Shown piece by piece: positions 24,391-36,357 of a DNA stretch of 64,000 nt. The notes below the pieces were generated by a model. The model had not been told where the DNA came from. It searched no databases and saw nothing but the letters and a program-made list of their open reading frames with translations. A program made the translations under genes and the position numbers. Origin of the DNA: Arenicola marina (Eukaryota > Annelida > Polychaeta > Arenicolidae); contig OZ025263.1 in assembly GCA_964019135.1 (NCBI GenBank), positions 23,001,639 to 23,065,638 on the forward strand. The letters run 5' to 3'. Each line of letters begins with the position of its first letter. Within the stretch, counting starts at the first letter, position 1.

Positions 24391-24716
24391 TATTGCAAAA
24401 TGTTGCTATATATTGTCATATTATGTCATATACTGTCATATATTGCCATACATCGTTAGATTGTCATATGTTGCTAAACATTGTCTATAATATCATGTAT
24501 TGTGCATATCATCATATATTGTGACCTATTGTGATATATTGCCATATGTCGTTATATGATCATGTATTGTGATATATTGTGATATATTGTCATATATTGT
24601 CATATATTGTGATATATTGTGATATATTGTGATATATTGTGATATATTGTGATATATTGTGATGCTTTGTGATATATTGTCATATATTGTCATATATTGA
24701 CATATACTGTTATATA
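24391..24716. repeat. 10-bp tandem repeat (TATTGTGATA/TATTGTCATA), gene C flank
   Basis: The longest of the three flank arrays, with units mostly 10 bp apart and a purer core from about 24,560 to 24,700. Confidence 0.93.
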
Positions 24717-25001
24717 TTTTCATAGGTTAAAATATAGATTTTGCGGACTCCAATAATATGGGCCTCATGTGGCTGAACCATTAAGCCTAAGGTGGGGCAC
24801 GACATCCCCCCACACCCATTTAATATTGCCTATGACATAAAGTACCGACTGCACCACTATTATAGAGGATAGCACAACGGTAGCTAATGACCGGAGAAGG
24901 GAGTGAGACATGACCCGACTTGCACCGTTTTTTACTGGACAGGCGTTCCAAAGTTTGAAAACTAGATAACGACCTAAGGCCAGGTGCAGTCGTCAAGAAA
25001 G

Positions 25002-25376
25002 CATATATAACGTCGCTATTATGAGGGGTGACAAACTAAGGCCATATATAACGTCGCTATTATGACGGGTGACAAACTAAGGCCATATATAACGTCGCTA
25101 TTATGAGGGGTGACAAACTAAGGCCATATATAACGTCGCTATTATGACGGGTGACAAACTAAGGCCATATATAACGTCGCTATTATGACGTGTGACAAAC
25201 GAAGGCCATATATAACGTCGCTATTATGAGGGGTGACAAACTAAGGCCATATATAACGTCGCTATTATGACCTGTGACAAAATAAGGCCATATATAACGT
25301 CGCTATTATGACCTAGCTGTGACAAACTAAGGCCATATATAACGTCGCTATTATGACCTGTGACAAACTAAGGCCA
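25002..25376. repeat. 41-bp minisatellite, about 9 copies
   Basis: Units start with GGCCATATATAACGTCGCTA and end with TGACAAACTAA; the variable centre is ATGAGGGG, ATGACGGG or ATGACCTG. There are no spacers, so it is a plain tandem array. Eight copies lie at 36,027-36,357, and one copy behind gene A. Confidence 0.97.
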
Positions 25377-27690
25377 TACCATTGCCGGAACGTTGATGCA
25401 TATGAAGAAAATCAGAAGTATTTTTTCTTTCTCGATCATTCATAAGAAATATAGAAGAAAAAACTGAACAAATCACTTGGAATCACCTAGCTCCTTCCCC
25501 TCCACCCTCCTAGTGGAGACGTCATCTTGTGGGTCGAAGTATTCTTATAAGGGCTGTGCAGTCGTTACGGGATCTTATCGAGACCCACGAGACAAGGATG
25601 CTCTACGTCAATGCCTAGCATCAACGGCCTGTACGTGCCGCCTGCCTTCCGGTTCTTTGTTTTCACTCGCTTCGCACACACAAATCGGCTCAGTGTCAGG
25701 GGTTTTAACGTGCTGCGCGGGGTTTTCCATGTCGTATGACGTGATAATCACCATGACTCGCATCTCTGCGCGCGGTATCTATGGTTACGTAACAACGCTC
25801 CTTATATGGACCGACCAGGCGTCGACAATGGTGTCCCGTTTGTCGCAGAAATTTAAATATCGATTTGTCTCAAAATACAACGCTTCCAACAGTCTCATCG
25901 AACGGACCACATGCATTATGAAGATAAATGTATTATCTTCAACTATATTATTATTTTATAGCTAGCAATGCCTGGATCAACGCAAACAATAGTTTCACAC
26001 CCACTCGATTCTTCACGCACAAACCGCACAGCCAACCGGTTTCCAAAACTCAAACGTTGACTACAATGAGTGCGCGTCACGCAGCTGCAGCAAGGCACCA
26101 GCGTGATGCGCACTCGTTCTAAGACCACGTGTTTTGTTGGTCCACACAAGACCTAAACCGGCAATAGAACCCGCGAGAACTGTACAGATCTTTTGGTGAT
26201 GACCGTCATAATGTGCCAATACAAGTTCAGTGGTAATAACACACGTCATCCTATTAGAATGATCAAGGATAGTGTTTGTCTATGATGTAAGCCATAGAGC
26301 TTACGTCCATCCAAAGTCTGTGTGCTGTAATATTGTCACGAATCCACAGCTGGTGTGAGTCTTGTTGTTGGACGTCGCTAGCGGCTCAGTTAGGCGGCTC
26401 ATCTGGACGTGGATCGACGACAACGTGTCTGGCTGGATAGTCGTAGTGTGGGTGGGTTACCGAATCGAGCAACCTCCCATTCGCTAGGTGGCGCTACGCA
26501 AGCCCCGCTTAAACCGCTGCTGTTGGCTAGGGGCAAATTCAATTTTTTTGAAAAACTGTCAAATCAGCTGTAATTTCTTGCAACATTATACTTTTCATTA
26601 ATTAAACCTAAACGAACGAGCTCTGCGTATTTAGTGCAGCAGCAAAATACATCTTGTATCATTTTGAAACTTTTCTAATTGAGAGTGAGCTCTTTCTTTT
26701 TATTTCCTATGCAGTGTGTTATTAGGCCTAGGCTGGGTCCTCTGCACTAATTCGTAGAAATGCGCGGCGCATTTGTCCTATACATTTGGCGCAGCGCCGC
26801 CCTGGCGAGCGAGACTGCAAATGCATCGAGGAAGTAGGCGACAACAGATATATAATTAAATCAGATAATGGAGCCTTAGCGGAGTGAGTCAAAGTCAGAG
26901 AGTGCGAATCGAACAGCCATTTGGGTGTGTTGCATATATACATATCTATATAACAGGCACGAAATGCGAAGACCAAGCGCGGTTGCTTGGGATTGTGGCA
27001 TGACTGAAGCACTAGTGATGAGGATCATCTCACTAGATCTCCTGTTGTCTGCTTACGTGCGATATTATGTCATGACGTCATAATTCAGCTATGATGTTTA
27101 GGGCGTGCAAGTCTCATGGTTTGATAGTCAAGGAAGGAGAAGGAATGGGAAAGGGTAGGGTGGGGGAGAGTGTTCTCCAATAATAATAATATTATGTCAC
27201 AATACTAAACTGATATGCACTCCACCTAAATGGTAACACTTCAGATTGTGCAAATCAGAAACACAATTCACTCCTCGGACATATTTGCCTCCCGTAATCC
27301 CCTTATTTTTGAAAAACTATTGGAAGTCGTGACGTGATTCAATGTAATTAAAAGGAATTGTAGATATATGCAAAAGACAGTATTGGCAGATATTTGTAAA
27401 TAAAAGTATGATTACGTATTTGCATATATCCACAAATCATGGGCAGATATCTTAGAAGCGAATTTTATTCCGGATATATATATATTTCAAGGGAAGGACA
27501 CCTTTTATATGCTTTCTTTGCCGCGAGTTCGCATTCGATACCGTTCCACACCCCCCTTTCCCGCACCTGTTCACACAATTATTATGGCATCTGAATATAA
27601 TATCACGTAATATGATATCATCAGGAATCGGACAATACAAAACTTAGAACCTGAATACCTCGGTCACTATGGTGCATCAGTCATTCGATC
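25377..27690. other. Duplicated gene C flank with a conserved ATG-less open frame
   Basis: An open frame at 25,477-25,965 (+) is conserved with 36,455-36,844, but it opens with TTG, has no upstream ATG before a stop, and is broken in the gene A copy. I therefore do not call it a gene. From about 26,220 onwards the stretch is almost identical to 7,141-8,585. Confidence 0.55.
26068..26115. other. Hairpin with 15-bp stem, gene C copy
   Basis: GAGTGCGCGTCACGC pairs with GCGTGATGCGCACTC around an 18-nt loop, with one G-T wobble position. It is conserved at 37,049. Confidence 0.7.
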
Positions 27691-28190
27691 TCACTTCCTT
27701 GATAATTCTGATAGGCGACGGTCCAATCACAACTCAAGGTAGGACTAAACACCCACTTGCCCCCCCCCCCCCCCCCCCACACACACACATACACACCTCT
27801 CCACTCCAACAGCGAGGCCCGGAGACCCGACTGCGAACGACGCCAACAGCAAACACTCACAAGAGGACTTGATAAATCTGGTAGGCGACTGTCCAATTCC
27901 AACTCAAGGCAGGACTAAATACATTAGTTTTAGTACTGGATGCCTACCTGTCGTCCCATAGTGGATAAGTATAAGCTATGAGGATACCATTTCCGATGAC
28001 AGATGATAGTTCACAACGATAGTCTAGGGTGATTCTGAGCGATGGATTTTGTGGCACCATGATATATCTTGTCTGGAATATATCACTGCACTGCACTGAA
28101 CGCCGTCACAGCTTTATCAACCTTCAATCAGTCACATGTCAGTGATAGGCCTCCGTGGGAAGGATAGAAATTCAGGATACGGAATTTGGA
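27691..28190 (+). repeat. Dispersed repeat R1, copy 2
   Basis: Collinear with 8,586-9,110, with a longer C-run, (CA)n and small deletions. Confidence 0.7.
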
Positions 28191-28644
28191 ATGAGATTTG
28201 TGTTTTAACAATTTCCCCTTTAACATCGGTAAACGTTGGATTAAGAGGTGAAAATTTCTTAATAAGTAGAATATATGTTTGCATGTGACGTATTGTTCTG
28301 TGCACTTTGACTTTCGTCTTTTATTGGTAAGGTTGCTTTCTTGTGCGGTCTGTGAATATCATTTTTCATTTTTGGAATCTTGCTGAGACCAGTAAATCAT
28401 TTCGTGAATCCCAGGCGTGGCACAAAAACGCTTCCAGATAAAATGTTCCCTGGTGACGGGCTGCAACAGCGGGCGGGCGAGGTGGAACATATATGACATG
28501 TAATGCGCTACCTCTATGACTGGGGCAGTGGCTAGCGTTCAATGGATGATTACTCCGGTAGCAGATTCATAAAATATATGTTCTTTTGGGGATTAACTCC
28601 TTTGGTTTCATACTTTCAATAAAAATGTATTCATTGCTCATCTT
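28191..28644. other. Unassigned spacer before the 48-bp minisatellite
   Basis: The first ~60 bp continue the R1 relation. The rest is unrecognised. Confidence 0.35.
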
Positions 28645-30510
28645 GGCTTTCCCTCTAAGAATGGGAGGTGGCTGGCATAAGGTCCACTGTTTGGCTTTCC
28701 CTCTAAGAATGGGAGATGGATGGCATTAGGTCCACTGTTTGGCTTTCCCTCTAAGAATGGGAGGTGGCTGGCATTAGGTCCACTGTTTGGCTTACCTTCT
28801 AAGAACGGGAGGTGGCTAGCATTAGGTCCACTGTTTGGCTTTCCCTCTAAGAATGGGAGGTGGCTGGCATTAGGTCTACTGTTTGTTTTTCCCTCTAAGA
28901 ATGGGAGGTGGCTGGCATTAGGTCTACTGTTTGGCTTTCCTTCTAAGTACGGGAGGTGGCTGGCATTAGGTCCACTGTTTGGCTTTCCCTCTAAGAATGG
29001 GAGGTGGCTGGCATTAGGTCTACTGCTTGGCTCTCCCTCTAAGAATGGGAGGTGGCTGGCATTAGGTCCACTGTTTGGCTTTCCCTCTAAGAATGGGAGG
29101 TGGCTGGAATTAGGTCCACTGTTTGGCTTTCCCTGTAAGAATGGGAGGTGGCTGGCATTAGGTCCACTGTTTGGCTTTTCCTCAAAGAATGGGAGGTGGC
29201 TGGCATTCAGTCTACTGTTTGGCTTTCCCTCTAAGACTGGGAGGTGGCTGGCATTAGGTCTACTGTTTGGCTTTCCCTCTAAGAATGGAAGGTGGCTGGC
29301 ATTAGGTCCACTGTTTGGCTTTCCCTCAAAGAATGGGAGGTGGCTGGCATTAGGTCTACTGTTTGGCTTTCCCTCTAAGAATGGGAGTTGGCTAGCAATA
29401 GGTCTACTGCTTGGCTTTCCCTCTAAGAATGGAAGGTGGCTGGCATTAGGTCCACTGTTTGGCTTTCCCTCTAAGAATGGGAGGTAGCTGGCATTAGGTC
29501 TACTGTGTGGCTTTCCCTCTAAGAATGGGAGTTGGCTAGCATTAGGTCTACTGCTTGGCTTTCCCTCTAAGAATGGGAGGTGGATGGCATTAGGTCTGTT
29601 TGGCTTTCCCTTTAAAAATGGGAAGTGGCTGGCATTAGGTCTACTGTTTGGCTTTCCCTCTAAGAATGGGAGGTGGCTGGCATTAGGTCCACTGTGTAGC
29701 TTTTTTCTAAGAATGGGATGTGGCTTGCATTAGGTCTACTGTTTGGCTTTCCCTCTAAGAATGGGAGGTGGCTGGCATTGGGTCCACTGTTTGGCTTTCC
29801 CTTTAAGAATGGGAGGTGGCTGGCATTAGGTCCACTGTTTGGCTTTCCCTTTAAGAATGGGAGGTGGCTGGCATTAGGTCCATTGTTTGGCTTTCCCTCT
29901 AAGAATGGGAGGTTGCTGGCATTAGCTCCACTTTTGGCTTTCCCTCTAAGACTGGGAGGTGGCTGGCATTAGGTCCACTCTTTGGCTTTCCCTCTAAGAA
30001 TGGGAGGTGGTAGGCATTAGGTCCACTGTTTGGCTGTCCCTCTAAGAATGGGAGGTGGCTGGCACTAGGTCCAATATTTGGCTTGCCCTATAAGCATAGG
30101 AGGTGGCTGGCATTAGGTCCACTGTTTGGCTTTCCCTCTAAGAATGGGAGGTGGCTGGCATTAGGTCCACTGTTTGGCTTTCCCTCTAAGAATGGGAGGT
30201 GGCTGGCATTAGGTCCACTGTTTGGCTTTCACTCTAAAAATGGGAGGTGGCTGGCATTAGGTCCACTGTTTGGCTTTCCCTCTAAGAATGGCAGGTGGCT
30301 GGCATTAGGTCCACTGTTTGGCTTTCCCTCTAAGAATGGGAGGTGGCTGGCATTAGGTCCACTGTTTGGCTTTCCAACTAAGGATGGGAGGTGGCTGGCA
30401 TCAGGTCCACTGTTTGGCTTTCCCTGAAAGAATGGGAGGAGGCTGGCATTAGTTCCACTGTTTGGCTTTCCCTTTAAGAATGAGAGGTGACTGGCATTAG
30501 GTCCACTTTT
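28645..30510. repeat. 48-bp minisatellite, about 39 copies
   Basis: Units contain GGCTTTCCCTCTAAGAATGG, then GAGGTGGCTGGCATTAGGTC and CACTGTTT. Because 48 is divisible by three, frames stay open over many copies on both strands: + strand WLALGPLFGFPSKNGR, - strand PNASHLPFLEGKPNSG. Frames break at single-base changes near 29,486 and 29,700, so I read it as non-coding. Confidence 0.97.
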
Positions 30511-30743
30511 TAAAGAATTATGTCTTTCCAGATAAATTGACATTAAATATTGGTGTCAGGACCACTTTTGGGCACCAAGGGCCGACTAAGGTGAAGACGA
30601 AACGATTTTTTTGGGGGAAACTATAGCATAGACTATTTCGTAGTGGTGCTTAAATTTTATTTGCTCTGCCACCCATTGCTCAACCTCTAGTGTCTTTGCC
30701 TTTCAGGTGCCGAGACTGCTTGCAGGCAGCCCTGACAACAAGG
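30511..30743. other. Upstream region and 5' leader of gene D
   Basis: The last ~150 bp match the sequence before gene B (9,186-9,331), including CCTTTCAG at 30,699-30,706. Confidence 0.5.
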
Positions 30744-33700
30744 ATGCTGACCCGCGTTGTCTTCACCACCATCGTGATACTCCTCACGGCAGTTACAGGT
30801 GAGAAACAATAGCTGTAATTGCCGTAATGACTGTAATGGTTGTAATGGCTGTAATGTTTGTAATGGCAACTTGTAGAGACTCATAACGACGGCGCGAATA
30901 TAATTTTTAATAGGATTAATTTTAAAATGTATTATATACAACTGGATAAACAACCACACCGTTGAAGGGTGGTCTACAAACAAAGCAGTGGTATCCCTCT
31001 CTCTGTCTTCCGTGATCCATAAAATGATAGTCTTTGGCATCGCATGTTAATGAGCTTGTCTAAATTACTTCCAGCTTGCGTAACTTTTCCTTTTCATAAA
31101 TGACCTTTTATGTTTAATTGTCTATATGATACATTGTCATGCGATGACGCCATCTTGACATATCGCAAAGACCAAAATAATACTCAAAATTCCTTGCTCA
31201 TGCAGTAGTGTCTCACAGTGGAATAATCTGTAATATGATATGCGAAGTTGTCCATTCACTAGATGCCCCTTTAAATTGTTTCGTGTTGACACTACACTAA
31301 TATGTAGTTTTTTTCGGCAGAAATATCTGAGAGCATCTATATCTATATTATATCCCCTTTTAACTCTTATCATGCACCCGATATTGATTCCATTAACATC
31401 ATAATGCCGTCACAGAGGGGGAGTCCGTGACGTGTTATTCCTGCGACGCCGGCAACGATGACGTCAGCGACTGCGTGACGTCACCAGAGGAGTACCACGG
31501 AACTCTGAATCCCGTTGACTGCGGCCCAAATTCCCGATGTTTGACCTACAAACAAACGTATAAAGGTCAGCGTACATCTATAACTTTGTGACCGATGTAG
31601 ATAATCAGATTATATTCAGATAGAACGTGTCTTGTAGGTGTTGATTGCCAGCCAATCCATTAGCCACACCCACCTATTACTATTTTCACGGCCACACGAC
31701 CAAGTAAGGGCCACACGATCTGATAGTTGCATTTCTCTTGGGTGGAACATATTCCTAATAAACACTTGATTCCTATTGCCCACGAGTCTGCTCATGTCCG
31801 TATCAGCTCGACATGCAGTACAAAAATATATCGATAAGCGAAAATGGCGTATGCAAGTAAGCGCAACACAAGCGGATGGGACGGGACATATTATGCAGTA
31901 TTGTGGGTCAAATACATAATATTGGAAAAACCGAATCAAATGTCATAGTGGTAGGAGAGGGGGTGCTGGTAAACATACATACCTTATATCCTCATGTGCA
32001 CGTAATATAGGATTGCATTTTTACAATTTATCAAGCCAAATAGCCAAGTAGCAACACATACTGAAGATTTTAATCAGCCTTTAGTCAGCGTGTGTCTGTC
32101 GGCATTAATCAGCTTATATGCACATGTCGCTTAATGAATGTGTCCCGTAGGTGTGAACCGCCAGCCCCTCCTTTAGCCGACTCACCAACCCGCCCACCCA
32201 CATACTCACACACCCACACGTAAACACTTGGGGCCGAAAACGACCAAACGACGTTGATAAAATCCCTGGTAAAAAGCCCAAGCCCTTGACAACTTTTATA
32301 AAGTAAAAAAATGGAGAAACGAAAATCGGGATTACAAGTGTGCGTGGGGCGGATGGAACGAAAAGGAAGGAGAGCAGATGAAACATAAGATTGAATATAA
32401 ATCGACTGTTATATTATTCTCTTCACCAGACACGTCAGGAATATATTTCCTGCGGAGGAGTTGTGCCGCACCGACTGACGATGCGGGGTGTGTGAGTGAT
32501 TCGGTTTACACCACGTGCAAGCATGTCTGCCAAGATGACAACTGTAATGGCCGAGACGAAACGGTTGTCGTGAAGCGAGCCAAGAAAATGAAGGTTAAGA
32601 AGAATGTCAGGAAGCCCAGGAATCCAGGTAGTTATTTCCTGAAAATGTGATCAAATCTAGCTCTTATTCATTATGTGGCATCATAGGCTTATCGATGTAG
32701 GATTATCGTCGTAGGGCAGTGCTAGATTAGGACCTTGTTTACCCCATGTATTGATGTACTAATTGAGCTTTCGAGAAATAAAAGAAATTTGAGTTGGATT
32801 ATCGAAGTTGGGTTATCGCAGGATTATTGACTTTGATTATCGATATATAAAAACAAGGTACGATTATCAAAACTGTGCTATCGGCTGAGGATTATCAAGC
32901 ACAACATGTATCCGTTGCGCGTTTATGGCGTAGTTATACTATCTATTGTGCCGATCAAGTCGATCGGGTCTCAAAGAGGAAAATACTAAGTTTAAATTTG
33001 ATACCGATTTGAATAATAGTTACGTTCTTAAAAAAACGCATTTCTATGGAATTTGTGGCTGTTTGGTGGACCATGACATCAGAATCTTGCCAGTTTACGC
33101 CGCTTTGATCATTAACATGAATAAATATTGTCACACATAGTCATACATCGTCATATATTGTCATACATTGTCAATCAGGTATATGGAATCGGAAATAGTT
33201 CTTAAATCAACATTAAGAGTGTATTTGTGAAGAAACCTCAAATATTTTGCAAAATGAGGTACCTGTGTTGTACTCATTTCGTTCTGTTACATATTCTATG
33301 TTCATGCCCAACGACAGCTGAGTCCTTAACCGTTCTCACCACAGCAGTCATGCCCCGCGGAGAGGACAACAGCACCCTGTGTTACAGCTGCACCTACAAC
33401 TATCACCCGGAGGCTGACGACTCCTGTATAACAGACCCAGCGAATGTACAAACGGCCAACACCGTGGCGTGTCCCCATGATGGCAGAGTGTGCATGATAT
33501 TTAGACAATGGGACATTGGTGAGTCCGTCATCCATTGTCCAGAAACTTGAGGAAATCGCGCATATTGATAAAAGTGTCATATTATTGTGTGGATGGTGCA
33601 TGCATCAAAGTAAATCCGTGTTTTACAAATAAAATTTACAAAGAAAATTGCCGCTTATATCGACTTCGCATCGTTCATGAACCACATACGCATTCAGTAA

Positions 33701-34250
33701 GTTACATTGGAAGAGGCATTTGACATGCAGGTACCTATATCTTTCAGTGGCGGGTGTATCTGGGCCATATTGTACCCAACATCAGTGAATTATTACGCCA
33801 AGTCCACATGTATGACATACGCACCAACATTGCATTTCATGGCATTGTCTATTTGCAGCCGAGCAGGTGATCCGGAGCTTCCAACGTGGCTGCACCACAA
33901 TAGTCACTACGGGATGCGTGACTGACACCTATTTCGAAACCTGCTACTACTATTGTGACGAGGACCTGTGCAACGATATGGATGCCACACCCACCACGAC
34001 AATCACACCCACCATGACAATCCCACCCACCACGACAATCACCCCCAACACAACAACCACAATAGTCTCAACAACCACACCCACCAAAACAACCACAATC
34101 ACCAGAACCACCACAACCATCACAACTACCACCACTACCACAACAATCACAGAAGCGTGCCCGGAGAGCTATCGCGCCAACGACGCGATAGGGTTGTCTT
34201 CGGCCTTGAACTTTTGTATCACGCTATTGGTATTTGCCGTGTTGGTTTGA
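30744..34250 (+). CDS. Gene D: two-LU-domain GPI-anchored Ly6/uPAR-type protein (5 exons, 322 aa)
   Basis: Exons are 30744-30798, 31416-31565, 32430-32627, 33345-33518 and 33859-34250, all phase 1. The order matches gene C: signal peptide, LU1 (CYSC to NCNG), basic linker VKRAKKMKVKKNVRKPR, LU2 (CYSC to DLCN), Thr-rich stalk, and GPI signal ending LLVFAVLV. Each LU domain keeps ten cysteines. LU1 differs from gene C by a 9-bp shorter loop after CYSC and several substitutions. LU2 is nearly the same. The stalk is shorter in the Thr run and carries an Arg. No internal stops are present and all splice sites are intact, so it is likely functional. Intron 2 has two related copies of a TGTAGGTGTTGATNNCAGCC-type stretch (near 31,630 and 32,145), one more than gene C. 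Partner and pathway cannot be inferred. Confidence 0.85.
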
Positions 34251-34315
34251 AGTCTACATCCATGATTAATGGCATGTTCGTTTTGTGGTGAGACACGGTG
34301 GTGTTTTCCAACTGA

Positions 34316-34326
34316 AATAAAATAAA
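34316..34326 (+). terminator. Overlapping polyadenylation signals of gene D
   Basis: Two AATAAA words lie at 34,316-34,321 and 34,321-34,326, 66 bp after the stop. A later one is at 34,769-34,774. Confidence 0.6.
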
Positions 34327-35570
34327 CACGATGTCAACATTTAAAAAATATCCGTGAAGCTGGGTAGGAAATATCGAATTCCTATTTTAAGTAACTTGCC
34401 AAAGCTGGGACGACCGATGCGTTAATGCGTAGTTAAGTCATTTTTAAGTTGCATTTTTACACCAACAATATTATTTGGCAGTAGTGAAACTAAAAGTTGA
34501 AATCAAGTGTGGGGGCTTCGTCCATTTCTTTGTCTGGCATAGTAGCAAAGTTTGCGGGAACTGAATTTGTGTGAAGTTACAGCCTTTAATTGTGCAACGA
34601 AGTAATTTGGGAGACATCTTCTGACAAATGTTATCATGCAATGAAATAGTTGTTCAACCCAACTAGGATGTAATATTAGGAGGATATTTGTTTGTGTTTT
34701 CCCCATATGATATGTTAATGTTTCTAGTGATATTGGTTATTATGGGTGTATCATGTCAATAATATGCAAATAAATCATGAATAATTGTTTCGATCTTTTG
34801 ATGTTTATTTCATTCCAAAACCTTAAAATTAAAATTAAGCGTTTTTTATTTCTCGTAACGGGTCCAGGCATACTACACCCAGAACGCGGCGACGATCAGA
34901 ACAAACAACTACGGCTTAAGATGTCAAGAATATTGCCAAATTTTGCGATATATTGTCATATTATGTCATATACTGTCATATGTTCCAATACATCGTTACA
35001 GATTGTCATATGTTGCTAAACATTGTCTATAATAGCATGTATTGTGGTGTATTGTCATTTATGGTTATGAGGAGTAAGCAAGAGAAAGCGATGTGCATTC
35101 TGAACAACTCTTACTAAAAATGTCACCTATTAGCACTTTTAGACTTTAAACAAAAATCCACATGCCACGGAGTCGCAATAGAGCCATTAAGTTTGCACAT
35201 AAATTAATCGTGAATCGATCCATTTTCAATAATACATATCACCTTGCGATATTAGCTCGTTATTGGGGATGATCGAATGAGGCTACAGTAGTCTTTGTTA
35301 GTGAACAAGTGAAAAGGCCGGCGACATGCGTGCAGCCAAACACGCCGGAATAGGAGCCAAAAACAACCATTTGACCAATGATGCAGCTTATCTGTCATTT
35401 ATCTTGTTATGTCACAATGCTACGGGTTATCCGGATTCATAGGAGAAAAATCAAATGGTGACGGAGAAGAACCTATAGTTGTATTTTTCCACACGTGTAA
35501 TAAGAATGTTGATTCGTAGATAAGAATGAACACTTGTAGCAAAGACATGACGTCATAGGAATGTCGCATA
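34327..35570. other. 3' flank of gene D
   Basis: A copy of 4,480-5,750 and 23,770-24,390, with no gene. It includes a short 10-bp repeat run at about 34,940-35,020. Confidence 0.6.
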
Positions 35571-35745
35571 TTATCATATATTGTAATTTATTGTGCTATA
35601 TTGCCATATGTCTTTATATTATAATATATGGTGATATATTGTCATATATTTAACATATTGTCATATATTGTCATATATTGCCAGATATTGTCATATATTG
35701 TCATATATTGCCAGATATTGTCATATATTGTTACATATTTCCATA
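35571..35745. repeat. 10-bp tandem repeat (TATTGTCATA), gene D flank
   Basis: About 16 units, including the variant TATTGCCAGA, in the place equivalent to 5,768-5,850 and 24,391-24,716. Confidence 0.9.
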
Positions 35746-36026
35746 TGTTCAAAGATAGACGGATAACGGACTGCAATAATATGGGCCTCACCTATCTGAA
35801 CCATTGAGCCGTGGGTGGGGCACGACATCGCCCCACACCCATTCAGTATAGCCTATGACATACAATACCGACTGCACCACTATTATAGAGGATAGCACAA
35901 CGGTAGCTAACGACCGGAGAAGGGAGTGAGACCTTTGACCCGAAATGCACCGTTTTTAACTGGACAGGCGTTCCAAAGTTTCAAAACTAGATAACGAACT
36001 AAGGCCAGGTGCAGTCGTCAAGAAGG

Positions 36027-36357
36027 CATATATAACGTCGCTATTATGACGCGTAACAAACTAAGGCCATATATAACGTCGCTATTATGACGGGTGACAA
36101 ACTAAGGCCATATATAACGTCGCTATAATGACGGGTGACAAACTAAGGCCATATATAACGTCGCTATTATGACGGGTGACAAACTAAAGCCATATATAAC
36201 GTCGCTATTATGACGGGTGACAAACTAAAGCCATATATAACGTCGCTATTATGACGTGTGACAAACTAAGGCCATATATAACGTCGCTATTATGACCTGT
36301 GACAAACTAAGGCCATATATAACGTCGGTATTATGACCTGTGACAAACTAAGGCCAT
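36027..36357. repeat. 41-bp minisatellite, 8 copies, gene D flank
   Basis: Same unit as 25,002-25,376. The mix of central variants differs, so the two arrays have turned over separately. Confidence 0.97.

Noticed and set aside
24526..24723. ISQYITIYHN frame on the - strand
   Set aside because: It is the 10-bp TATTGTGATA array read backwards.
25002..25376. Regular repeats resembling a CRISPR array (also 36,027-36,357 and 49,105-49,755)
   Set aside because: The units are contiguous with no unique spacers, and the genome is eukaryotic.
28720..29487. 255-codon repeat protein (WLALGPLFGFPSKNGR)
   Set aside because: The repeat is 48 bp, so openness is expected; the opposite strand is also open in places and frames break in other units. 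Kept only as a finding to test.
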